A DNA stretch of 64,000 nt, taken from contig JADJVE010000005.1 of NCBI GenBank assembly GCA_016716715.1, forward strand, positions 62,001 through 126,000. Direction: 5' to 3'. The stretch comes from Acidobacteriota bacterium. Lineage in GTDB: Bacteria; Acidobacteriota; Thermoanaerobaculia; UBA5066. Under the pieces are notes generated by a model that searched no databases, was not told the DNA's origin, and was given only the letters and a program-made list of their open reading frames with translations. Both the position numbers and the translations under genes were made by a program. Below are positions 33,100-42,296 of this stretch, piece by piece (positions within the stretch are counted from its first letter, which is position 1; every line of letters begins with the position of its first letter).

Positions 33100-34862
33100 G
33101 CGGCCCCCTTCTGCTGGCTTCCTGATGCGAAGAACCTGCGGATCTGGTCGTCGACCTCGGAGATCGTGAGGTTCTTGCCGCCCGACCGCTTGAAGATGAT
33201 CGTGTTGTCCGGGAGCGTCGTGAACGTCCGCAGGTACTTGTAGAACTGCGCGGCGTAGGAGATCTCGATCACGAGAAGCTGCCGGACGCTCGCGCGGAAC
33301 TCCTCGAACGCCTTCACCGGGAAGGGGAAGATCATCTGCGGAATGAATGCGGCGACCTTCTCGCCCCGCTCCTCGGCCATGAGAACCGCTTCCTTGACGG
33401 CGCCCTTGGACGAGCCCCAGCAGACGATTCCGAGGTCGGCCTTCGCAGGGCCGTAGCGGCGCGCGCGCTGGTACCTGTCGCGGATGGGCTTGAGCTTGCG
33501 ATAGCGCTTCGCGTTCATCGTCTCGTGGACGTGGGCCATCGAGGCCGGGCGGCCGAACTCGTCGTGCTCGAGGCCGTTCGTCTGGTAGATGCCGCCCTTC
33601 AGACCCGGGACGCTCATCGGGGAATAGCCGTCGGGCGTGTCGCGGTAGCGCTTGTATTCGACGAGCTCCTCGGCGGTCGGAACGGCGCGGTCGACGACGT
33701 CGTGGACGAGGCGCGTCGGGTCGAGCGTCTCGCGGCGCTGGCCGATCGACTGGTCCGTCAGGACGATGACCGGGACCTGGAACTCCTCGGCGATGTTGAA
33801 GGCCTCGACCGTCGTGTGGAAGCAGTCCTCGACGTCGGAGGCCGCGATCACGACGCGCGGCGCGTCGCCGTGGCCGGCGAACACGGCCTGCCAGAGGTCG
33901 GACTGCTCGCTCTTGGTCGGGAGGCCGGTGGAGGGACCGCCGCGCTGGACGTCCACGACCACGCACGGGACCTCGGCCATGGAGGCGAGGCCGAGCATCT
34001 CGGTCATGAGCGACAGGCCGGGCCCCGAGGTCGCCGTCATGGACTTCACGCCGGCGAAGGAGGCGCCGACGACGGCGCCGATCGCGGCGAGCTCGTCCTC
34101 CGTCTGGACGACGGAGCCGCCCATCTTCGGGAGCCATTCCTCGGCGAACTGGAGGATCTCGGTCGAGGGCGTGATCGGGTAACCGGCGAAGAACCGGCAG
34201 CCGGCGTGCAGGGCGCCGAGCGCGGACGCTTCGTTGCCCGACATGAGGAGCTTGGCGGGGCCGGGCGTGAACGTCAGGCCGCGCTCCGGCATCGGGGGAA
34301 GCGTGCCGCCGTGGACGAGGCCGGCCTCGTAGGCCTTGAGGGCGAGCTCGCCGACGGCCGCCTTCTTGCGCCCGAAGCGCTTCACGACGGCGCGGCGGAT
34401 CGTCTCCTCGGCGAGGCCGAAGAGCGCGGTCAGGACGCCGAGCCCGACGACGTTCTTCGATCCCTTGGCGCCCGCGTCGCCCGCGAGCTTCGAGAACGGC
34501 ACGGCCAGCCAGTGACCGTCCGCTCCGATGCCGAGGTCCTCCCGGGTTCGCGCCACGGGGTCCGCCTCGTCGAAGAGGACGACCGCGTTCGGCGCGGGCT
34601 GGACCTCTCCCTTGAAGCGGCCGAAGTCGGCCCAGGAGAAGACGACGAGGACGTCCACGGCGTCCCCCTGTTCGTAGATCGCGCTCGGGCTCAGCCGCAC
34701 CACGCACGAGGATTCGCCCCCCCGGATCTGGGGTCCGTAGGCCTCGGTCTTGATGACGTTCAGTCCGTTGCGCGCGCCGGCCTGGGACAGGATGTCGCCC
34801 ATGGTGACGATCCCGTCGCCGCCGGCCCCGACCATCGCGATGGTGAGATCACGTCTCGACAT
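33096..34862 (-). CDS. korA: 2-oxoacid:ferredoxin oxidoreductase, fused gamma-alpha subunit
   Basis: 588 residues. Residues 1-~190 form the gamma domain (AMVGAGGDGIVTMGDILSQAGARNG, YGPQIRGGESSCVVRLS); the rest is the alpha domain (LLMSGNEASALGALHAGCRFFAGYPITPSTEILQFAEEWLPKMGG, VSFAGVKSMTATSGPGLSLM-type TPP pyrimidine region). The C-terminus is the transketolase-C-like domain. The gamma-alpha fusion is standard for KorA of aerobic and facultative bacteria. The ATG at 34862 has AGGAGA upstream. Together with korB it replaces or supplements 2-oxoglutarate dehydrogenase in the TCA cycle. Confidence 0.93.
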   Translation of the reverse strand: MSRRDLTIAMVGAGGDGIVTMGDILSQAGARNGLNVIKTEAYGPQIRGGESSCVVRLSPSAIYEQGDAVDVLVVFSWADFGRFKGEVQPAPNAVVLFDEADPVARTREDLGIGADGHWLAVPFSKLAGDAGAKGSKNVVGLGVLTALFGLAEETIRRAVVKRFGRKKAAVGELALKAYEAGLVHGGTLPPMPERGLTFTPGPAKLLMSGNEASALGALHAGCRFFAGYPITPSTEILQFAEEWLPKMGGSVVQTEDELAAIGAVVGASFAGVKSMTATSGPGLSLMTEMLGLASMAEVPCVVVDVQRGGPSTGLPTKSEQSDLWQAVFAGHGDAPRVVIAASDVEDCFHTTVEAFNIAEEFQVPVIVLTDQSIGQRRETLDPTRLVHDVVDRAVPTAEELVEYKRYRDTPDGYSPMSVPGLKGGIYQTNGLEHDEFGRPASMAHVHETMNAKRYRKLKPIRDRYQRARRYGPAKADLGIVCWGSSKGAVKEAVLMAEERGEKVAAFIPQMIFPFPVKAFEEFRASVRQLLVIEISYAAQFYKYLRTFTTLPDNTIIFKRSGGKNLTISEVDDQIRRFFASGSQQKGAA

Positions 34863-34934
34863 GGCGCACAGGGTGTCTCCTGCGGCTTCCGCCGTCCATG
34901 GTGCAAACGGATCATGGGCGAACGAGAAAGCGTC

Positions 34935-35708
34935 TCAGCCCGAAATGAGACGCGCGAGCGAATAGGCGGCGCCGGACGCGAGCGCCCCGACGAGGACCGT
35001 CCGGAGGGCCTCGGCGGCGACCGGGCGGCCCGTGAGACGCCCCTTGAAAGCTCCGAAGATGCCGAGGGCAATCAGCGTGACGACGACGGATGCGAGGAGG
35101 GCCGTCGTGATGGGAATGTGAAAGAGGTAAGGACCCAGCGGGATCGCGCCGCCCGCGACGTACGAGCCGCCGATCGTGACGGCCGAGACGCGCGCCCGCT
35201 TCGGGTCGGGCTCGGAGAGGTGCAGCTCCTCGCGCATCATGAAGTCCACCCAGCGGTCCCGATCGGCGCAGACGGCCTCCGTCGCGGACTCGAGGACGTT
35301 CCCTTCGAGGCCCCAGCCTTTGAAGACCTTGCGGACCTCGTCCTTTTCCTCCGCGGGGACCTCGACGACCTCCTCGTGCTCCCGGCGAAGCTCGGAGCGC
35401 CACGTGTCGGCCTCGCTCTTGGCCGCGAGGTAGCCGCCGAGGCCCATCGCGATGGCCCCGGCCGCGAGCTCCGCGACGCCCGCGACGAGGACGACGCGCG
35501 AGTTCGCGACGGCGCCCGAGAGGCCCGCGGCGAGCGCGAACGGAACCGTGAGGCCGTCGGACATGCCGAGGACCACGTCGCGGACCGTCTCGGAGCCTTC
35601 GAAGTGCGACTCGACGTGATGGTGCCTCGGAAGGCCCCGCGAGGTTCCCTTGGCGTGCGGCGGCGCTTGCGGCGTGTGCGGCCGCGGCTTTTCCTTCTGC
35701 GCGCTCAC
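34935..35708 (-). CDS. VIT1/CCC1-family transporter
   Basis: 257 residues from a GTG overlapping the SDR stop. After a His/Pro-rich N-terminus (HHHVESHF) come paired helices with VRDVVLGMSDGLTVPFALAAGLSGAVANSRVVLVAGVAELAAGAIAMGLGGYLAAKSE, the VIT1 signature. A cytoplasmic helical segment (WRSELRREHEEVVEVPAEEKDEVRKVFKGWGL) corresponds to the metal-binding arm, then three more helices. Relatives move Fe(II) or Mn(II) out of the cytosol, but the bacterial substrate is not established here. Confidence 0.87.
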   Translation of the reverse strand: MSAQKEKPRPHTPQAPPHAKGTSRGLPRHHHVESHFEGSETVRDVVLGMSDGLTVPFALAAGLSGAVANSRVVLVAGVAELAAGAIAMGLGGYLAAKSEADTWRSELRREHEEVVEVPAEEKDEVRKVFKGWGLEGNVLESATEAVCADRDRWVDFMMREELHLSEPDPKRARVSAVTIGGSYVAGGAIPLGPYLFHIPITTALLASVVVTLIALGIFGAFKGRLTGRPVAAEALRTVLVGALASGAAYSLARLISG

Positions 35709-36414
35709 GGGTTCGTCTGCCAGATCTCGAGTCCCTTCACGAGGGCCCGGTCATCCAGCTTCACGAGCGCCACGATCCCGGCCGCCACGTCCTCGGGCTG
35801 GATCGCTTTCTTTTCGTCGAATGCCATCCCGGCCTTCCGGACGAGGTCCGTCGCGACCGTGGACGGGTAGACGACGGACACGCGCACGTCCGACGTGCGC
35901 GCCTCGTACATCATGGCCTCCGAGAGTCCCGCGAGGCCGAACTTCGACGCGCAGTACGCGCCGCCGCCCGCGAAGCCGCGCCGCCCGGCCGTCGAAGCGA
36001 CGTTCACGATGTGCCCGCGGCGGCGCGTCTTCATTCCGGGCAGCACGGCGCGCGACATCAGGAACGGCCCGCGCAGGTTCACGGCGAGCACGCGGTCGAA
36101 GACGGCCGCATCCATTTCTCGACGGGCGCTGCCGTGAAGATCCCGGCGTTGTTCACGAGGACGTCGACGGGGCCGAGCTGCTGCTCGGCGGCCGCGACGA
36201 CGCGCGAGACGACGCCTTCGTCGGAAACGTCCCCCGGCAGGACGGCCGACGAGGCGCCGAGATCCTTGAGCTCCTTCTGGACTTCGGAGAGGGTTTTCTT
36301 CGTGCGGCCGACCAGCGCCACTTTCGCGCCCTCGAAGGCGAAGGCCAGTGCGACGGCCCGGCCGATCCCGCGCCCGGCGCCCGTGACGAGGACGACCTTG
36401 CCCTTCAGGTCCAT
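35705..36414 (-). CDS. Short-chain dehydrogenase/reductase, interrupted by a frameshift at 36115-36117
   Basis: Frame one from ATG 36414 gives the cofactor motif VTGAGRGIGRAVALAFAFEGAKVALVGR and LVNNAGIFTAAPVEK. Frame two gives MDAAVFDRVLAVNLRGPFLMSRAVLPGM, then HIVNVASTAGRRGFAGGGAYCASKFGLAGLSEAM with the catalytic S and YCASK, to the stop at 35705. The two frames join at PVEK-MDAAVFDRV if one A is added to the AAA run at 36115-36117 on the minus strand. The joined protein is about 236 residues, the normal SDR length, with intact GxxxGxG, NNAG and YxxxK. A homopolymer miscall is likely. The oxidoreductase substrate is unknown. Confidence 0.8.
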
Positions 36415-36456
36415 GGCTGTCTCCCGGGACGGGATTCTAGGCCTCCGGGCCGCGGG

Positions 36457-37716
36457 TCACTTTCCGGGTGGTCCGTCGAGAGACTCGAGCGTCGCCGTGG
36501 ACGGCGGACGCGAGGCCTGCAGCTTCCTCGCGACGGCCTCGGCCTGCCGGAGCGCGCGGAGCACGTTTCCGCCCGCGAGCTTGACGAGGTCCGCGTCGCT
36601 CCATCCGCGGCGGATCAGCTCGGCGAAGAGGTTCGGGTACGTGGAGACGTCCTCGAGGCCGACGGGCCAGCTGTCGTTGCCGTCGTAGTCGGCGCCGAGC
36701 CCGACGTGGTCGACGCCCGCGACTTTCCGGACGTGCTCGACGTGGTCGGCGACCTCTCCCACCGTCGCCTTCGGGACCTTCAGGGGCGCGAAGATCTCCT
36801 TCCAGAGGGCATCGCGATCCTTCTCGCTCGCGAGCGTCTTCGCGCGGGCGTTGAACTCCTGAAACGCCGGCATGAGGATCTTCGCGGCCTCGGGCGAGAC
36901 GAAGCCCGTGACGAACGCGATCATCACGACGCCGCCGTTCTTCGGAAGGAGCCGGATGACGTCGTCGGGCACGTTGCGCGGGACGTCGCAGATCGCGCGC
37001 GCGGAGGAGTGCGAGAAGATCACCGGCGCTTCGGAGACGCGCAGCGCCGCGCGCATCGTCTCGGGCGCGACGTGCGAGAGGTCCACGAGCATCCCGAGGC
37101 GGTTCATCTCGCGGACGACCTCTTCGCCGAACTTCGTGAGGCCGCCGTGGCGGGCGGGCGCATCGGTCGCGCTGTCGGCCCAGAGCAGCGACGTGTTGTG
37201 CGTGAGCGTCATGTACCGCGCGCCGAGCGCGTAGTACGCCCGCAGGGCGCCGAGCGAGTTCTCGAGGGCGTGGCCGCCCTCCATCCCGATGAACGATGCG
37301 ATCTTCCCGGCCTTGAAGGCTTTCTCGGCGTCGTCGGCCGTGAGCGCGAGCGCGAACGTGTCGGGGTAACGCTCGACGATGCGCCGGGCGAGCTCGATCT
37401 GCTCGAGCTGCATGCGCGCCCAGCCCTCCTTCGCCTCTCCCGGGACGTAGACGGACCAGAACTGCCCGCCGACGCGCCCGGCCCTGAGGCGCGGGATGTC
37501 GGTCTGGCCGGACGTCTTCGTCCTGAGGTCGTACGCGGCGACGTCTCCCGGCGCCGCCTTCGCCTCGCGGATCGCCCACGGCAGGTCGTTGTGGCCGTCG
37601 ATCAGGATGTGGCGCGAGAGGAGGTCCTTCGCGTGCGCGAGGGCCGTATCATCCGCCGCCGCAGCGGGAAGGGCGACGGCAAGGGCGGCGGCGGCAAGGT
37701 TGAGACGAAATCGCAT
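36457..37716 (-). CDS. Membrane dipeptidase (M19, renal-dipeptidase family)
   Basis: 419 residues with a signal peptide (RFRLNLAAAALAVALPAAAA). Zinc-site motifs are ILIDGHNDLPWAI (HxD), FIGMEGGHAL (bridging Glu), LVDLSHVAPETM and IFSHSSARA (His ligands), and VGLGADYDGND (Asp). All are intact, so the enzyme should cleave dipeptides, possibly D-amino-acid containing ones, in the periplasm. TATCGT lies seven bases before the ATG. The gene is divergent from the MFS exporter. Confidence 0.92.
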   Translation of the reverse strand: MRFRLNLAAAALAVALPAAAADDTALAHAKDLLSRHILIDGHNDLPWAIREAKAAPGDVAAYDLRTKTSGQTDIPRLRAGRVGGQFWSVYVPGEAKEGWARMQLEQIELARRIVERYPDTFALALTADDAEKAFKAGKIASFIGMEGGHALENSLGALRAYYALGARYMTLTHNTSLLWADSATDAPARHGGLTKFGEEVVREMNRLGMLVDLSHVAPETMRAALRVSEAPVIFSHSSARAICDVPRNVPDDVIRLLPKNGGVVMIAFVTGFVSPEAAKILMPAFQEFNARAKTLASEKDRDALWKEIFAPLKVPKATVGEVADHVEHVRKVAGVDHVGLGADYDGNDSWPVGLEDVSTYPNLFAELIRRGWSDADLVKLAGGNVLRALRQAEAVARKLQASRPPSTATLESLDGPPGK

Positions 37717-37723
37717 GGCGGCG

Positions 37724-37729
37724 ACGATA
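37724..37729 (-). promoter_or_regulatory. Possible -10 hexamer upstream of the M19 dipeptidase
   Basis: TATCGT on the minus strand, seven bases before the ATG at 37716. It shares a 45-base divergent region with TACGCT (37746-37751) that precedes the MFS gene by ten bases. Confidence 0.35.
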
Positions 37730-37761
37730 GCGCGTTCGCGGCTGCTACGCTGGCCGGCGCG

Positions 37762-39075
37762 ATGACCGACGCGACGCTACGCTCCGATCCGGCGCCCCGC
37801 TTCGACCCCGCGCGCCGCCGGGCCGTGACGTTTGCGCTCGTTCTCGTGACGTCGCTCTCGTCGTTCGAGTCGACCGTCGTCACGACCGCGATGCCCACGA
37901 TCATCGGCGACCTCCACGGCCTGCCGCTCTACTCGTGGGTGTTCTCGGTGTACCTCTTCGGCTCGACGATCACGATGCCGATCTACGGGAGGCTCGCGGA
38001 CGTCCATGGCCGGCGCCGGATGATGCTGCTCGCGATCGCGCTCTTCGCGGGGAGCTCCCTTCTCGCCGCGCTCGCGCGAACGATGCCGCAGCTCATCGCC
38101 GCGCGCGGGCTGCAGGGCCTTGGCGCCGGCGGCCTCATCCCGCTGGCGCTGACGGTCTCTGGCGACCTCTACTCGATGGAGGAGCGCGCGCGGATCCAGG
38201 GCCTCTTCAGCTCGATCTGGGGCGTGTCGAGCCTCGTCGGCCCGCTCGCGGGCGCGTTCCTGACCGTGACGGCCGGCTGGCGCTCGATCTTCCTGCTGAA
38301 CCTGCCGCTGGGCCTCCTCGCCGCGTGGATCGTCGCGACGCGGATGATCGAGACTCCGGGTGCGCCGCGCGCGGTCGCCGGCGCGCCGGGGCTCGTTGCG
38401 CTCCTCAAGCGCCGCGCCACGGCGTGGCCCTACGTCTCGGCCGTGCTCATGGGGATCGCCCTGTACGGGGTCTCGACGTACGTGCCGCTCTTCGTGCAGG
38501 GCGCGCGAGGCGGCAGCGCGAGCTCCGCCGGCGCGGTCATCACGCCGCTCATCCTCTTCTGGGCCGTTTCGGCGACGGCGGGCGGCCGGCTCATTCTCAG
38601 GATCGGGTTCCGGCAGTCGGCCGTCGTCGGCGCGGGGCTCCTCGTCCTCGGCTTCGCGGGGCTCCTCGCGGCGGCGGCGCTCGACGCCTCGACACCGTGG
38701 ATCAGCGCCGCGTGCGCCGTCATCGGCTGCGGCCTCGGGCCGACCGCGCTCTCGCAGCTTCTCGCCGTCCAGGAGGACGCGCCCGCGGAGCAGCGCGGCG
38801 TCGCGACGAGCCTCGTGCCGTTCTTCCGTACCGTCGGCGGCTCGCTCGGGGTGGCCGCGATGGGCGCCGTCCTCGCGGCCGGTCTCTCGGCGCGTCTCGG
38901 GCCCGCGCTGGAGTCCGCGAGCCGGGCGCTCTCCGGCGAGATCCCCGCGCCGCCGGGCTTTCGGATCGCCCTGGAGCGCTCGCTGCTTCCGGTCTTCGCA
39001 GCGCTGCTCGCGGCGGCCGTTCTCGCGGCCTTTGCCGCCGCGCGGTTCCCGGCGGGCCGGCACCGCAGCCGCTGA
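37762..39075 (+). CDS. MFS multidrug exporter, DHA2-like
   Basis: 437 residues. Motif C-type and A-type features are visible: SSFESTVVTTAMPTIIGDLHGLPLYSWVFSVYLFGSTITMPIYGRLADVHGRRRMMLL and ARGLQGLGAGGLIPLALTVSGDLY. These match the DHA2 (EmrB/QacA) branch, where D1-type residues and GRLADxxGRRR lie in the first loop. It appears to have 12 helices by eye and not 14, and is shorter than classic DHA2 members (~500). It probably exports drugs or amphiphiles with proton antiport. Confidence 0.85.
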   Translation: MTDATLRSDPAPRFDPARRRAVTFALVLVTSLSSFESTVVTTAMPTIIGDLHGLPLYSWVFSVYLFGSTITMPIYGRLADVHGRRRMMLLAIALFAGSSLLAALARTMPQLIAARGLQGLGAGGLIPLALTVSGDLYSMEERARIQGLFSSIWGVSSLVGPLAGAFLTVTAGWRSIFLLNLPLGLLAAWIVATRMIETPGAPRAVAGAPGLVALLKRRATAWPYVSAVLMGIALYGVSTYVPLFVQGARGGSASSAGAVITPLILFWAVSATAGGRLILRIGFRQSAVVGAGLLVLGFAGLLAAAALDASTPWISAACAVIGCGLGPTALSQLLAVQEDAPAEQRGVATSLVPFFRTVGGSLGVAAMGAVLAAGLSARLGPALESASRALSGEIPAPPGFRIALERSLLPVFAALLAAAVLAAFAAARFPAGRHRSR

Positions 39076-39130
39076 GACGCCGTCGCGAATTGATCGCGGG
39101 CGGGTTCCTGGGAGATGATCCGCCGCTCTC

Positions 39131-40848
39131 ATGACACGTCATGACGCACGGGGCTGGTTCGCCGTCCTGGCGTGCCTCGCGGCCCTCCCGGCCGCCGGCG
39201 TGGAGCCCCTGCGCGTCGCGTCGCTCCGCGCGAACCTTTCCCCTGTCGCCGAGTTCGCCCCTGGCGACGCGGCAGGCGGCGCCGCCGCGGCCGAGGCCCT
39301 CGACTTCCACCCGATCGCCGTGCCCGCGACGTGGCAGAAGGCGGGCTTCGCCGAGCACGGGTTCGGCTGGTACCGGTTCCGGTTCACGCTCGCGGCGGAC
39401 ATCGCCGACAAACCGCTCGCGTTCCTCTGTTCGCAGATCCGGGACGCGGACGAGGTGTTCCTCGACGGTGTGCGCGTGGGCGGAACGGGCGGGTTCCCGC
39501 CCGCGTACGACAAGGGCACGCTGGTGAGGCGCGTGTACGAGCTCCCTGCGGGCCTCACGACCCGCGCGGGCGTCCACACGCTCCTCGTGAGGGTCTACAA
39601 CGCCGGGCCGCGGGACGGGGGATCACGGGCGCGCCGTACCTCGACGGCGTGTCGGCGGCGGTCCAGACGCGCATCAACCACGAGACGCCGCTCGCGCTGG
39701 TCGCGGCCGCGATCTTCGCCCTCGGGCTCTTCGCGCTCTTCGTGTTTCTGCGCGACCGCCTGCAGGTGGAGTTCCTGATCTTCTTTCTCTTCACGATGGG
39801 CGTCGCGCTCTATCTCGGCACGTGGCTCTCCGTGTGGCCTCTCCTCGGGATTCCCCTCTCGCCGGTGTTCCGGCTGAACCTCGCGCTCTCCTTCTCGATC
39901 CCGCCGCTCCTCGGGCTCTTCTTCTACCGGTTCTATCTCGCGCGTCCTCCGCGCTGGCTGCGGGCGGTGTTCGTCGTGGAGGGCGCGTGCGCCGCGCTGT
40001 GCCTCGCGTGGCCTCGCGTCGACGATCTCTACCGGCTCCTCGCGGTGAGCTACGCCGCGGTGGCGATCATCGGCGGCCACGTCGCGGCGCTTCTCATTTC
40101 GAAGTGGCGCCGGGGCGTCTCCTACGCCCGCCCTGTCGTCGCCGGATTTCTCCTCGTCTTCCTCGCGACGCTCCACGACGTCGCGCAGGACCTGTCCATG
40201 GTCCCGGAAGCCGACCACCTCCAGCTCATCGGTCCCGCGTTTCTTCTCTTCTCGGCGATCTTCCTGTCCGTCGTCGCGGATCGCATGGTGCGCCTGAGAG
40301 TCGCGGCTGCGACGGACCCCCTGACGGGCCTGCCGAACCGGACGGGCCTCTTCGAGCGAATCGCGCTCGAGCTCGCGCGCTCCAAGCGCACGGGGCGGCC
40401 GGTCGCCGTCGCCGTTCTCGACCTCGACCGCTTCAAGGACTTCAACGACGCCCACGGGCACCTCGCGGGAGACCGGCTCCTCATCGCGTCGGGCGAGGCG
40501 CTCACGGCCTCCCTCCGGACGACGGACCTCGCCGCGCGCTTCGGCGGCGAGGAGTTCGTCGTCCTCCTCCCCGAGATCGGGCGCGACGAGGCGGCCGCCT
40601 GCGCCGAGCGCATCCGGCTCGCCGTCTCGAAGGCGCGCGTGCCGGGGGTCGCCGGGCACGTCACGGCGTCGATCGGGCTGGCCGTGCACGACCCGCAGGA
40701 CGGCGCGCCGCCGGGCGCGGCCGTTCTCCTGCGCGAGGCCGACGCGGCCCTCTACCGCGCCAAGGCGCTCGGCCGCGACCGCGTGTGCATCGCCGAGGGG
40801 CCGGTCGCGGGCGAACGACTGAAGGGCATCAGCGGCGATTCGGGGTGA
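39131..40848 (+). CDS. Diguanylate cyclase with periplasmic jelly-roll sensor and 7TM region, frameshifted at 39617-39621
   Basis: Frame one from ATG 39131 has a signal peptide and a galactose-binding-like sensor (FHPIAVPATWQKAGFAEHGFGWYRFRFTLAAD, FLDGVRVGGTGGFPP, LVRVYNAGPRDG). Frame two continues with ITGAPYLDGVSAAVQTRINHETPLALVAAAIFALGLF, about seven helices, and a GGDEF domain (~residues 400-560: ATDPLTGLPNRTGLF, LDLDRFKDFNDAHGHLAGDRLL, ARFGGEEFVVLLPE). Adding one G to the GGGGG run restores a single ~572-residue protein of the 7TMR-DISM type. The active-site GGEEF is intact, and no RxxD inhibitory site is evident just upstream, so it should make c-di-GMP. The periplasmic domain probably senses a carbohydrate. 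Confidence 0.82.
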
Positions 40849-40873
40849 CAATGGGCGGCTGAAGGAGCCGACC

Positions 40874-41653
40874 ATGCGCAACGTCCTCCGTTACGTCCTC
40901 GTCGTCGCCGCCCTGGCCGCGCTCGCGGCACCCGTCCGCGCCCAGCAGACCGCGGGCCAGACCGTCGTCGTGCCCTCGCTGCCCGGGATGCCGAACCAGG
41001 AAATGAAGATCGCGTCGGAGCCGCTCGCGAACTCCGAGATGGTCGGCCCGGAGCTTCCATTCACGGGCCAGGTCATCCAGTGGGAGGAAGGCCGCTCGAT
41101 CACGATGAAGTTCGAGGACGGGCTCACGCGCGTGGTCCCCGTGGTCTCGAACATCATCTTCCCGCCGGACCTCCGGCCGGGCGGCATGCTGACGGTGTTC
41201 GTCCGGCAGACGGCCGACGGGCGCTACCGCGTGACCGGACTCACCACCGCGATGCAGCCGCCGAAGCCGCCGCCTCTGCCGGCGCCGACCGCCGCACCCG
41301 AGCCCGCTCCCGCGGCGCCGACGGCGCCGCCCGTTGCGATGCCCGAGCCGCCGGCCCCGGGCCCGAAGGGCAAGACGGTGGTCGGCGCGACGTACATCAC
41401 GCTGCGCGGGACGTTCAAGTCGATCGACAAGGGCACCGTCACGCTCGTCGAAGCGAACGGGACCGAGCGCACCGTGAAGCTCTCCGAGAAGGCCGCGGTC
41501 GCCGGGGGGCTCAAGGAGGGCGACAAGATCGTCGTGCGCGTCCCGCTCCAGAAGCCGTTCGACGGAAAGACGGCCGACCGCGTCGAGCGCCCGAAGCCGC
41601 CGAAGACGCCGCCGCCGTCGAAGTTCAGCAAGGTCCAGACCCCGGCGAACTGA
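40874..41653 (+). CDS. Secreted protein with two beta-rich repeats and a Pro/Ala linker
   Basis: 259 residues with signal peptide (RNVLRYVLVVAALAALAAPVRAQ); GAAGGAG lies seven bases before the ATG. Two similar ~60-residue units flank a Pro/Ala linker: one around FTGQVIQWEEGRSITMKFEDGLTRVVPVVSN, the other around LRGTFKSIDKGTVTLVEANGTERTVKLSEKAAVAGGLKEGDKIVVRV. The second resembles the small OB-like beta units seen in DUF5666-type proteins. Function is unknown. The following gene carries a third such unit, which suggests local duplication. Confidence 0.7.
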   Translation: MRNVLRYVLVVAALAALAAPVRAQQTAGQTVVVPSLPGMPNQEMKIASEPLANSEMVGPELPFTGQVIQWEEGRSITMKFEDGLTRVVPVVSNIIFPPDLRPGGMLTVFVRQTADGRYRVTGLTTAMQPPKPPPLPAPTAAPEPAPAAPTAPPVAMPEPPAPGPKGKTVVGATYITLRGTFKSIDKGTVTLVEANGTERTVKLSEKAAVAGGLKEGDKIVVRVPLQKPFDGKTADRVERPKPPKTPPPSKFSKVQTPAN

Positions 41654-42231
41654 TGGGCCGGCGGGTCGCCCTTTTCGCGTTCGGCCTCGCCTGCGCCGCG
41701 TGCCTCTCGGCCGAGGCCCAGCCCACCGCGGTCCCGACGGCCGCAGGCGCGGGCGCCGTCGCGCCGTCGGACCAGACGGCCGTGAAGCCCGCGCTCCCGG
41801 ACGAGCGCGCAAACCGCACCGTCGAGCTCGGGACCGCACCGCCGACTCCGGCGCCTCTGCCCGCGCCGGTTCCCGCGCCGGCTCCCGCGCCTCCGCCGGC
41901 CGTCGAGGAGCCCGGCCGCTCCGAGCCGGTCACGGGCGAAGCGCCCGCGGCGGCCGGCAGCGTGCACAGGAAGCCCGGCGTCGCGCCGCGCCCCGTGAGC
42001 GTCGCGAAGGCGCCGTCGTACACGGTCGTCGCCCTGGACGGGAAGAGCCTCACGCTCCGGCGGGCGGAAGGCACCACCGTCACGTTTCCGCTCGCGAGGA
42101 AGGCGGACGTGCCGAAGGGCCTCGCGCCCGGGCAGTCCGTGACGATCAAGACCCGCACCGAGAACGGGAAAAAGGTCGTCTCGCGCGTCCGCGAAGCGAG
42201 CGACGCGCCGGTCCTCACGAACGTGAACTGA
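41653..42231 (+). CDS. Secreted Pro/Ala-rich protein, related to the preceding gene
   Basis: 192 residues, TGATG overlap with the preceding stop. The signal peptide (RRVALFAFGLACAACLSAEAQ) contains a CLS that could be a weak lipobox but lacks the usual LxxC spacing. A long P/A-rich stretch (PTPAPLPAPVPAPAPAPPPA) precedes a C-terminal beta unit: YTVVALDGKSLTLRRAEGTTVTFPLARKADVPKGLAPGQSVTIKTRTENGKKVV. This matches the C-terminal unit of the upstream protein. Function is not recognised. Confidence 0.65.
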   Translation: MGRRVALFAFGLACAACLSAEAQPTAVPTAAGAGAVAPSDQTAVKPALPDERANRTVELGTAPPTPAPLPAPVPAPAPAPPPAVEEPGRSEPVTGEAPAAAGSVHRKPGVAPRPVSVAKAPSYTVVALDGKSLTLRRAEGTTVTFPLARKADVPKGLAPGQSVTIKTRTENGKKVVSRVREASDAPVLTNVN

Positions 42232-42296
42232 GCGCGCCGCGCGCAGCGGGAACTTCCACGCCTCCGCCCGGGTCGTATCGGGGCGAGGAGGCCGCC

